Origin: an uncultured Ulvibacter sp.
GTDB lineage: Bacteria > Bacteroidota > Bacteroidia > Flavobacteriales > Flavobacteriaceae
Direction: 5' to 3'
Length of the DNA stretch: 64,000 nucleotides
Assembly: GCA_938041335.1 (NCBI GenBank)
Contig: CALIAF010000013.1
Location: 53,602-117,601 of the forward strand
The translations under genes and the position numbers were made by a program. The first letter of the stretch is position 1. Every line of letters starts with the position of its first letter. Positions 56,877 through 64,000 of the stretch are shown one piece after another. Below the pieces are notes generated by a model. The model had not been told where the DNA came from. It was given only the letters and a program-made list of their open reading frames with translations, and searched no databases.

Positions 56877-59747
56877 TTAATGCGCTTCTAACCAGTTCTC
56901 ACCAACACCCACTTCAACATCCAGCGGAACATCCATCAAATACGCATGTTCCATCTCGTGTTTAATCATTGCTTTCATTTCTTCTAATTCAGGTTTGTAA
57001 ACATCAAAAACCAATTCATCATGTACTTGTAAAAGCATCTTTGTTTTATAGCTGCCTTCTTCTAGTTTCTTATGAATGTTAATCATGGCAATCTTAATTA
57101 TGTCTGCGGCACTCCCTTGAATAGGTGCGTTTACGGCATTACGTTCTGCTGCCCCACGCACAATGGCATTACTACCATTAATGGCATTAAGATATCTACG
57201 ACGCCCCATTACAGTCTCTACATAACCGTTATCGCGTGCAAAATTTACTTGCTCACTCATATAGTGACGTAATTTTGGATAGGTATCATAATACGCATCA
57301 ATCAATTCTTTTGCTTCGCCTCTAGTGAGATCTGTTTGGTTGCTTAACCCAAAAGCAGAAACCCCATAAATAATCCCGAAGTTTACTGTTTTTGCATTGC
57401 TTCGTTGTTCGCGGGTTACTTCTTCTAAGGGAACATCAAATACCTTACTTGCGGTAGAGGCGTGAATGTCTTCACCATTTTTAAAAGCTTCCATCATAGT
57501 TTCTTCTTGGCTCAATGCCGCGATGATTCTAAGCTCTATTTGCGAGTAATCTGCTGCTAATAATACATAATTTTCATCACGAGGAATAAACGCTTTTCGC
57601 ACTTGGCGTCCGCGTTCTGTTCTAATAGGAATGTTCTGTAAATTAGGGTTGTTACTACTCAATCTTCCAGTAGCTGCAACGGTTTGTATATAATCTGTAT
57701 GGACCCGTTGTGTCGCTTCTTCCACTTGCAAGGGCAATGCATCAACATAAGTAGATTTTAGTTTTGCAAGTCCGCGATAGGCCAAAACATCTGCGATAAT
57801 CTTATGGTCTTTAGCTAAATAGCTCAACACATCTTCTGCAGTAGAAAATTGACCCGTTTTGGTTTTTTTAGGTTTTTCTACAAGCTTCATTTTTCCGAAG
57901 AGAATCTCACCCAGTTGTTTAGGTGATGCGATGTTAAACTCCTCGCCGGCTTCTTCATAGATGCTTTTCTCTAAAGCCAGAATATCGGTCTCAAGATCGC
58001 CAGATAGCGAATTTAAAAACGCCTCATCTAGATTAATTCCTTCTGCTTCCATAGCGGCAAGTACACGCAATAAAGGCACTTCGATGTCTGTAAATAATTT
58101 TTGAATATTCGCTTCACCCAGTTCTTTACTGAAGTGTGCTGCCAACTGCAACGTAATGTCTGCATCTTCTACTGCGTATTCGGTTTGCTCAGCGACTGGA
58201 ACATCTCGCATCGATTTTTGATTCTTTCCTTTTTTCCCTATTAATTCGGTGATGGAAACTGGGGTGTAATTCAGGTAGGTTTCGGCAAGAATATCCATAT
58301 TGTGGCGCATATCTGGATTGATGAGGTAATGCGCTAACATGGTATCAAACAATTGCCCTTTTACAACGATGTCATATTTCCGAAGTACTTTAAGATCGTA
58401 TTTTAAATTCTGTCCTATTTTTTCAATTTCTGTAGCCTCAAAGAAAGGTCTTAACTGTTCTATGAGTTCTTGTGCGGCTTCTTTTTCCTGCGGAAATGCC
58501 ATGTAAAATCCTTTTCCTGCTTCCCAAGAAAAAGCAATCCCAACGAGTTCTGCAGTGAGTGGGTTTAAACCAGTGGTTTCTGTATCAAAACACACGCTAG
58601 GTTGTTTCATCAAGTTCTGTATAAACAGTTTTGTGCCCATTCCTGCTTGCACTAATTGATAAAAATGCTCTGTGTCTTTGATGGTTTTTCTGCTGCTAAA
58701 AGTTTCTGCAGATGTTGTAGGCTCGCTATCACCGCCAAACAGGCTAAACTGACCTTCGCCGGCGGCATTTTTTGGAGTGCTGGCTTTAACACCTCCCTCA
58801 TTCCCACCTCGAGGGGGGAGGTTAGTTTCTTGATGATTTGTACCTTTTGAGGCCATTGCTTCTACAGAAAAAGCTTTGGTAAAATTAGTCGTGAGCCGTC
58901 TAAATTCTAACTCTTCAAAAATTTCTGTCACCGCTGCAACATCTGGAGTGCTCATTTCAAAATCCTTTTCATGAAACTCCACCGGAACATCTAGCATAAT
59001 GGTAGCTAACTTTTTACTGAGCAAGCCAAGTTCACCATTAGCTTCCACTTTCTCTTTCATTTTACCCTTTAGCTGATCTGTGTTTTCTAGTAGTCCTTCC
59101 ATAGAACCAAACTGCTTTAAAAACTTCTTAGCCGTCTTATCTCCCACACCAGGAAGTCCAGGGATATTATCACTGGCATCACCCATCATCCCTAGATAAT
59201 CAATAACCTGTAATGGGTTTTCTACTTCAAATCTTTTCTGTACTTCTGGGATTCCCCAAGTCTCATAACCACCTCCAAACATAGGGCGATACATAAATAT
59301 ATTTTCACTCACGAGCTGTGCAAAATCTTTATCAGGTGTGACCATAAAAGTGGTGTAGCCTGCTTTTTCTGCTTGTTTTGAAAGTGTTCCTATAACGTCA
59401 TCTGCTTCAAAACCCTCCTTGACCATAATAGGAATCTGCATGGCTTCTAGAATTTTGTAGATATATGGGATGGCAATTTTTATCCCATCTGGGGTCTCAT
59501 CACGGTTTGCTTTATATTCTTCAAACAGTTCTTTGCGTTCTACACTTCCACCTTTATCAAAACAAACGGCAAGATACTCTGGGCGTTCTTTTTTAATAAC
59601 ATCAAGAAACGAGTTCATAAACCCCATAATGGCACTGGTGTCCATTCCTTTAGAGTTGATTCTTGGGTTTTTTATAAGTGCATAGTAGCCTCTAAAAATA
59701 AGTGCAAAGGCATCTACAAGGAAGAGACGTTTTTTTGGATCGTTCAT
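56877..59747 (-). CDS. polA: DNA polymerase I
   Basis: 956 residues from the ATG at 59747 (MNDPKKRLFLVDAF); a frame start 24 nt earlier adds a non-conserved octapeptide. 5'-nuclease domain (KGGSVERKELFEEYKANRDETP, GMMGDASDNIPGLPGVGDKTA), active-looking 3'-5' exonuclease (CFDTETTGLNPLT, GQNLKYDLKVL) and polymerase motifs A (LLAADYSQIELRI), B (RSNAKTVNFGIIYG) and C (LQVHDELVFD). The linker between nuclease and exonuclease (about 310-350) is Gly/Pro-rich and is encoded by a GC-rich hairpin (58790-58823) that looks like an inserted repeat. Confidence 0.96.
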   Translation of the reverse strand: MNDPKKRLFLVDAFALIFRGYYALIKNPRINSKGMDTSAIMGFMNSFLDVIKKERPEYLAVCFDKGGSVERKELFEEYKANRDETPDGIKIAIPYIYKILEAMQIPIMVKEGFEADDVIGTLSKQAEKAGYTTFMVTPDKDFAQLVSENIFMYRPMFGGGYETWGIPEVQKRFEVENPLQVIDYLGMMGDASDNIPGLPGVGDKTAKKFLKQFGSMEGLLENTDQLKGKMKEKVEANGELGLLSKKLATIMLDVPVEFHEKDFEMSTPDVAAVTEIFEELEFRRLTTNFTKAFSVEAMASKGTNHQETNLPPRGGNEGGVKASTPKNAAGEGQFSLFGGDSEPTTSAETFSSRKTIKDTEHFYQLVQAGMGTKLFIQNLMKQPSVCFDTETTGLNPLTAELVGIAFSWEAGKGFYMAFPQEKEAAQELIEQLRPFFEATEIEKIGQNLKYDLKVLRKYDIVVKGQLFDTMLAHYLINPDMRHNMDILAETYLNYTPVSITELIGKKGKNQKSMRDVPVAEQTEYAVEDADITLQLAAHFSKELGEANIQKLFTDIEVPLLRVLAAMEAEGINLDEAFLNSLSGDLETDILALEKSIYEEAGEEFNIASPKQLGEILFGKMKLVEKPKKTKTGQFSTAEDVLSYLAKDHKIIADVLAYRGLAKLKSTYVDALPLQVEEATQRVHTDYIQTVAATGRLSSNNPNLQNIPIRTERGRQVRKAFIPRDENYVLLAADYSQIELRIIAALSQEETMMEAFKNGEDIHASTASKVFDVPLEEVTREQRSNAKTVNFGIIYGVSAFGLSNQTDLTRGEAKELIDAYYDTYPKLRHYMSEQVNFARDNGYVETVMGRRRYLNAINGSNAIVRGAAERNAVNAPIQGSAADIIKIAMINIHKKLEEGSYKTKMLLQVHDELVFDVYKPELEEMKAMIKHEMEHAYLMDVPLDVEVGVGENWLEAH
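58790..58823. repeat. GC-rich palindromic repeat inside polA linker codons
   Basis: ACCTCCC and GGGAGGT arms enclose CCTCGAGG. The segment reads in frame as Asn-Leu-Pro-Pro-Arg-Gly-Gly-Asn-Glu-Gly-Gly-Val. Its composition is unlike the rest of polA, and short palindromes with CCTCCC/GGGAGG ends are common intergenic repeats in Bacteroidetes to my knowledge. It sits in a linker where extra residues are tolerated. Confidence 0.45.
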
Positions 59748-60050
59748 ATTATTTATTGTCGTCTTGAGCATTGACGAGAAATTAATTAATAATTAATTTT
59801 GATGGCACGGAGCGCAGCTTCCCGAGAGGTTTGTGAATTTTCCTAAACTTGAATGTTCTCGACTACGCTCGAACGGAATTCACGAATTTGTCCCAAAAAT
59901 AGAAAAAAGAGGAAAGAAGAAAGAAGAAAGACGAATCGAGTTAATAACAAAAACCCACTTTTAAAAGATTTATACTACTTAAGACGGGCAATTTGTTTTT
60001 TCTATTGAAATGTTCATTGTATTAAAATTTCCGAAGCTATTAGCATCTAT
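59748..60050. other. 303-bp intergenic region between polA and the methyltransferase gene
   Basis: No gene. It contains an inverted repeat GTGAATT...AATTCAC (about 59831-59883) enclosing a CTCGACTACGCTCGA-type palindrome similar to dispersed repeats of the phylum. A purine tract of AGAAAG units follows (59904-59931), and then a CTTCGGAAAT copy at 60027-60036. The polA promoter must lie near its left end but no convincing box is seen. Confidence 0.45.
60027..60036 (-). repeat. Intergenic copy of the word CTTCGGAAAT
   Basis: Exact copy on the minus strand, 14 nt downstream of the methyltransferase stop. Confidence 0.6.
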
Positions 60051-61670
60051 TTATTTATCAGCAATCAAGTAATTAATACTTACCGTTGCTAGTTCATTAT
60101 CAGGAAATTTTGAAAAGTGTTTAGGGTCAGAATGTAGCCCTATGTCTTCAATTACTTTACTAAATACCTTGAGTTCTACAATGTATTGGTCACTAAAACC
60201 GTGAGTAGCGTCATAGGCGGTAGCTGCTGTTTTACCTAGATTATCTCGAGTAATTTTTGAATCTAATGTGTGCAACTCAATTAATAACAAACCAAATTTT
60301 CCTATGTATGGTTTCCAGGCTTCAAAATGTTCTTTTAGATTTTGCTCTACTTCGGTATTAGATATACGTTTTCCACATGTTGCAAAGGCACCTGTAGAAG
60401 CACTCTCTTTATTCGTGTCTGTTATTTTAGGTGTGCTCCACGGTCTATTGTGGTCTAAGAAGGTACGCACATTTAAAAGGTCCGATAGTTTTATATTATA
60501 GTTTTCTTGAATATCACTTTCAAGTTGTTTTGGGTCTGCAATATCTCCCCAAATTACTTTTGCCCAGATATCTGCCTTCACAAGGTTAGAACGCGTTACT
60601 TTTAAAGCGGCTTTGTTATAATCTACGCCCACTAAAAACAAAGGGTATTCTTCAAGCATTTCGCCTCGTTTGGTGCGATGCTCAATGACTTCAAATAAGT
60701 GAATTAGAAAAGCACCATTACCACAACCCATATCTAGAATTCCCTTAGGTTGTTCTTCTATTGGTTTATTAAAAAGCGCGATAATAACTTGATCAATCTT
60801 TTTAAAATAAGCCGCGTGTGCGCCACCACTTCCCCATACATTCATTTCTCTATCTACATGAGTTTCATGAGCATTGGGCATGGAACTCTTAAAGATTAAC
60901 GCATTGCCAAACATTAATTCATCCACTCTTCTAAACGTGGGTATGTATGAAACAGTCACGCCATATGCAGAAGATCTTCTGGCAAAAAATAAGCCTTTAT
61001 CTGTAAACTGATAGTTGTCTCCTTTTTTATTAAACCATTCAAGAAAGGTTAAGAAGTCTAATATTTTACTGAAATTAATTGGGTCTTCATGAAACTCATC
61101 TGCACTAAAAGAAGCTTCCATAAAATATTTATGAAACATTCCATCCATTCCTAGAAAAACAATAAGAGGGCCAACTAATGCCCCTTCAATATGTAGTTTT
61201 ATTTGAGCTTCAATTTCATCTTCTTTTTTGTCTTCGGAAATACTATTGTAATCCCCATTCTTATATTTGTTGAAGATTTTAGCAAAGGCTAAAAATTGTC
61301 CTTCTTCAATTTCACGAGGGTGAAATTCTTCAGAAACTTTTAGTAATGCGGTGATATCTTTATAGCGATCAATTAGTCTAAAAGCAATTTCACTTTTTGC
61401 ATTTGTTGTAATCGTAACTGCATCTTTTGTATTATCTACAGTATGATCAATCCAGCCTTGAGAGGCAAGAAGACGCAAACCCACGTTGAGGTAGCCTTCG
61501 TTGGCGTTAAAAGCGCCGCAAATTTTATCTAAGGATACTTCTTGCTCTTTTAAAATAAAATCTAGAATTCCTTTTTCTTTTAAAGCGAATGCAACGGGGG
61601 CAATACCAATACCATCTAAGTGTCTAAATAGTTCGCTGCGATATTGGTTTTTCTCTTTGGTTGATAACAT
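60051..61670 (-). CDS. SAM-dependent class I methyltransferase with N-terminal winged-helix region
   Basis: 539 residues. The SAM-binding motif I ILDMGCGNGAFLIHLFE is near residue 305, with VGVDYNKAAL as the following acidic strand. The N-terminal 280 residues are helical and contain two winged-helix-like stretches (LDKICGAFNANEGYLNVGLRLL and ILDFLTFLEWFNKKGDNYQF), the layout of O-methyltransferases and of methyltransferases linked to polyketide synthesis. No polyketide or other biosynthetic genes are nearby. Substrate unknown. One CTTCGGAAAT word lies within it in reverse sense. Confidence 0.78.
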   Translation of the reverse strand: MLSTKEKNQYRSELFRHLDGIGIAPVAFALKEKGILDFILKEQEVSLDKICGAFNANEGYLNVGLRLLASQGWIDHTVDNTKDAVTITTNAKSEIAFRLIDRYKDITALLKVSEEFHPREIEEGQFLAFAKIFNKYKNGDYNSISEDKKEDEIEAQIKLHIEGALVGPLIVFLGMDGMFHKYFMEASFSADEFHEDPINFSKILDFLTFLEWFNKKGDNYQFTDKGLFFARRSSAYGVTVSYIPTFRRVDELMFGNALIFKSSMPNAHETHVDREMNVWGSGGAHAAYFKKIDQVIIALFNKPIEEQPKGILDMGCGNGAFLIHLFEVIEHRTKRGEMLEEYPLFLVGVDYNKAALKVTRSNLVKADIWAKVIWGDIADPKQLESDIQENYNIKLSDLLNVRTFLDHNRPWSTPKITDTNKESASTGAFATCGKRISNTEVEQNLKEHFEAWKPYIGKFGLLLIELHTLDSKITRDNLGKTAATAYDATHGFSDQYIVELKVFSKVIEDIGLHSDPKHFSKFPDNELATVSINYLIADK

Positions 61671-61735
61671 AGTAGTAAATATATGTTTTATTCTTGACTA
61701 TGGTTTTAAGTGTTTTGCCAAATGAACTCTTGAAT

Positions 61736-61766
61736 AAAAAAAGACCACTCCCAAAAGCGGTCTTTT
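61736..61766 (-). terminator. Terminator of the fibre-protein gene
   Basis: On the minus strand AGACCGC pairs with GTGGTCT across a TTTTGGGA loop, followed by T7. It lies 42 nt after the stop at 61808. Confidence 0.8.
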
Positions 61767-61807
61767 CTCCATAAACTATAGTTTGTTATCAGAACAGCTA
61801 AGTTTAC

Positions 61808-63988
61808 TTAATCAATTTGTTGGATTTCAAAATAGGACCATTGATTGTTTGAGTTCACATTTCCATTAGCTCCTCCACCTCCTGTAAAAAAGACAAAGAT
61901 TTCTACATAGTCAGTTACATTGAGTGCTATAATACCATCAATATTTGCATAAGTATCTTCATCGGTATATGTAAACTTCTCTTTTATCCTAGTTCCATTT
62001 ACCGAAATTGACACTCCCACACTTGAATCAGGTGTGGATACTGACATAAATAAAACTGTGTTTACACGATAATACCCAGTATTTGAAGCGACAAATCTAT
62101 TATTTACTGTATCAAACTCATTCTTGGTGTCAAAAGAAGTGGCGTTAAACTGAATTTTGGTATCCATATTAACACTAATAGCTTGACTAGAACTCATTGT
62201 TGCAGAAACTATAGATTTCGTACTTCCTCCGGCGCTGGCCCAACTCGTCGTGCCATCTCCGGCTGCGGTTAGCACTTCACCAGCCGCGCCATCTGCAGCT
62301 GGCATGGTGTATCTGTTTGATGTACTATTTCCGAAGGAAACCCTTCCAATATAATACCCTGCAAATCCAGTCGCGTTTTGAACATCTGAATACGAGCCGT
62401 AATGCGTGCCTCCCAAAGTAGAAGGTATTGAGGTATAAGTTCCGTATTTAGTTAAAGTAGATGTTATAGAAGCTCCAAAACTATTATAGGTCCCATAAAG
62501 TTCACCTCCAGTATCTGTAGTCCCAATCCCAAAAAGATTATAAGTACCATACTTGGTGTTGTTTTCTGTCCCACGAACATCATTGTAAACACCAAAATGA
62601 TTTCCAGAACCTCCATCTAATAAATTGTAATTTCCATATTTGGTTCCAGTGGCACCAGCACCAGAGGCACTTAAAGTATTTAAAGCACCATAGGTAATTT
62701 GAGAACTTGGTTGTTGAACACTTAGGCTAAGACCAGATTGTGTGGTGGTACTTGCTGCGCCACTATTAAATATAGAACCGGAAAATAAGGTATTGTCTCC
62801 CGTAGATCCGTTAACTATTGCTCGGTGCCCAATTTGATTCCCTGTGCCGTTCTGCACAGAAGTGCTTATTCCTGTATGAAGTCCCGTTCCAGTATTTGTA
62901 ATATAGGTTTCTATGCCTTTAATCGATTCATTGTGTGTGCCTCCAAAATCTTGTTGCAAACCAATATGATCTCCAGTTCCTGTAGAATTATCAACCATTT
63001 TCATTGCAATAAGATTAGCCGCTGAACCTGTAACTTCAATGTCTAAAGGGGAATCTGCCGTGTTTTTACCAATGGCTACATTGCCTTGAGTAAAAATATC
63101 GTCTGTAATCGCAGACGGGCCAGCCGTTGTGCCTTCGCCATACCAATCTGCATCGCCAGCGCCTGCAGCCTGTGTAGAAAAAGTTAATTGCCCAGATCCG
63201 TCTGTGGTTAGTACCTGATTTGCAGTTCCATCAGTGGTTGGAAAAGCATAGCCAGTTATTGTTGGGTTTCCTATTTGTAATTCTCCATTGGCACGTAGAA
63301 TATTGTTATCAAACTCTCCGTAGATTAAGGCACTGTTTAAATTTGCCGATGTATTTTCAATATACAGTTTGTTGCTCCCTATTTCACTGTAACCGGCGTG
63401 ACGTCCAATGGCGATGTTTCCACTTCCTGATATATTGCTATAAAGAGCATCTTCTCCCAAAACTGTATTATAACTTCCAGTAGCATTATTTCGCATGGCA
63501 GATTGGCCTACAACTGTATTTCGTTCTCCTGTGGTGTTATCTAACATGGTTGATTCTCCAATAGCCACATTCTGGATGCCAGCGTTACTATCATTTAATG
63601 CATCATGGCCCACAGCGGTATTTTGTTTGTCACCACTGGTATCACTTATTCCTGAGCCATCCCCGAGGTAAACACTACGCGTTGCGGTTTTAGCATCGCT
63701 AAGGTCATTTATTTCTTGGACTCCTCCGGCTGTTGCAATACTCGCCCAGATTGCACCATTGTAATAATAAAACCCCGGTGTATTATCTGTTTGAAAAATA
63801 AGCAAGCCATTAACTGGGCTTCCTATTAAATTTCGTTGGGATAAAGTCATTCTAGGAATAAGAATCCCTTTATCAGTAGAAGCTATATCCAAAATAGCGC
63901 TGTCATCTGGTGTGACTGTACCTATTCCCACTTGTGCCTGTAACCCAAGAATAAAGAGTGATAATACGATTGTAAATATTGTTTTCAT
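61808..63988 (-). CDS. Surface fibre protein with YadA-like head repeats and a C-terminal C1q-like domain
   Basis: 726 residues with a signal peptide ending LGLQAQ. The N-terminal VGIGTVTPDDSAILDI is a common start of Bacteroidetes fibre proteins. Residues about 120-210 are 15-16-residue YadA-head-type repeats (NTAVGHDALNDS, NVAIGESTMLDN, NTVVGQSAMRNN, NTVLGEDALYSN, NIAIGRHAGY). The middle has Y-G-T/N-Y repeats (TKYGNYNLL, TKYGTYNLF, ELYGTYNSF). The last 130 residues (FNATSFDTKNEF, NTGYYRVNTVLFMSV, DYVEIFVFF) look like a C1q/TNF-type trimerisation domain. It is probably a trimeric adhesin. No T9SS tail is seen. The start is 12 nt from the window edge, so its promoter is not visible. Confidence 0.82.
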   Translation of the reverse strand: MKTIFTIVLSLFILGLQAQVGIGTVTPDDSAILDIASTDKGILIPRMTLSQRNLIGSPVNGLLIFQTDNTPGFYYYNGAIWASIATAGGVQEINDLSDAKTATRSVYLGDGSGISDTSGDKQNTAVGHDALNDSNAGIQNVAIGESTMLDNTTGERNTVVGQSAMRNNATGSYNTVLGEDALYSNISGSGNIAIGRHAGYSEIGSNKLYIENTSANLNSALIYGEFDNNILRANGELQIGNPTITGYAFPTTDGTANQVLTTDGSGQLTFSTQAAGAGDADWYGEGTTAGPSAITDDIFTQGNVAIGKNTADSPLDIEVTGSAANLIAMKMVDNSTGTGDHIGLQQDFGGTHNESIKGIETYITNTGTGLHTGISTSVQNGTGNQIGHRAIVNGSTGDNTLFSGSIFNSGAASTTTQSGLSLSVQQPSSQITYGALNTLSASGAGATGTKYGNYNLLDGGSGNHFGVYNDVRGTENNTKYGTYNLFGIGTTDTGGELYGTYNSFGASITSTLTKYGTYTSIPSTLGGTHYGSYSDVQNATGFAGYYIGRVSFGNSTSNRYTMPAADGAAGEVLTAAGDGTTSWASAGGSTKSIVSATMSSSQAISVNMDTKIQFNATSFDTKNEFDTVNNRFVASNTGYYRVNTVLFMSVSTPDSSVGVSISVNGTRIKEKFTYTDEDTYANIDGIIALNVTDYVEIFVFFTGGGGANGNVNSNNQWSYFEIQQID

Positions 63989-64000
63989 AATCTAAAATTT

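Noticed and set aside
59904..59931. AGAAAG purine tract considered as a functional repeat array
   Set aside because: It is short and imperfect; simple slippage explains it.
62400..62660. Regularly spaced short repeats considered as a CRISPR array
   Set aside because: They are in-frame Y-G-x-Y repeats of the fibre protein with varying length and sequence, not identical repeats with unique spacers.

Overview
The window looks like chromosomal DNA of a marine-type member of the Flavobacteriia (Bacteroidetes). It is AT-rich. Promoters fit the Bacteroidetes pattern (TTG, about 20 nt, TAnnTTTG). Several secreted proteins carry type IX secretion (T9SS) C-terminal sorting domains. Family markers include DUF4270, DUF5916, a B-type SdhCAB and a dimeric glycyl-tRNA synthetase. 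Assignment below family level is not attempted. No rRNA, tRNA, CRISPR array, prophage or complete insertion sequence was recognised.

Layout. 0-3 kb: secreted beta-propeller protein. 3-6.6 kb: sdhCAB. 6.7-11.5 kb: a YbdL-type aminotransferase and a YafV-type omega-amidase, separated by a catalase-peroxidase/ankyrin pair. 11.5-17 kb: lipoprotein, ComF-like phosphoribosyltransferase, coiled-coil protein, glyS and a small lipoprotein. 17-22.5 kb: two tandem paralogous T9SS cargo proteins sharing an upstream motif. 22.7-29.8 kb: large outer-membrane protein, xth, OmpA-type lipoprotein, and a class-IV aminotransferase coupled to a sulfotransferase-like protein. 29.9-34.4 kb: DUF4956-CotH-VTC module. 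34.4-38.6 kb (minus strand): half-length starch-synthase-like protein, DUF4270 lipoprotein, glmS. 38.8-41.1 kb: panC-panD-flippase-like protein. 41.0-43.8 kb: degenerate response regulator, possible micropeptide, serine-less esterase homologue and a small membrane protein. 43.9-47.2 kb (minus strand): rplM-rpsI-rpsB-tsf. 47.4-52.2 kb: pyruvate carboxylase and a kinase-fold-like hypothetical, separated by a 171-bp inverted-repeat element. 52.4-56.8 kb: DUF5916 protein, lipoprotein, and a PETase-like polyesterase with T9SS tail. 56.9-64 kb: polA, a methyltransferase and a fibre protein with YadA-like and C1q-like parts.

How the genes work together. Most of the window is housekeeping: TCA cycle, anaplerosis, translation, pantothenate, amino-sugar supply and DNA repair. 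A rich set of surface and secreted proteins is interleaved with it.

Most unusual signals. (i) The word CTTCGGAAA occurs 23 times on both strands and in several reading frames, against about 0.5 expected from base composition; 15 copies extend to CTTCGGAAAT. This resembles a DNA-uptake or Chi-type word, but its function is unknown. (ii) A PETase-like hydrolase has an intact catalytic triad. (iii) A sulfotransferase-like/aminotransferase pair resembles, from memory, a protein that is fused in plants. (iv) A 171-bp MITE-like inverted-repeat element lies upstream of pyc. (v) The DUF4956-CotH-VTC module has no settled function.
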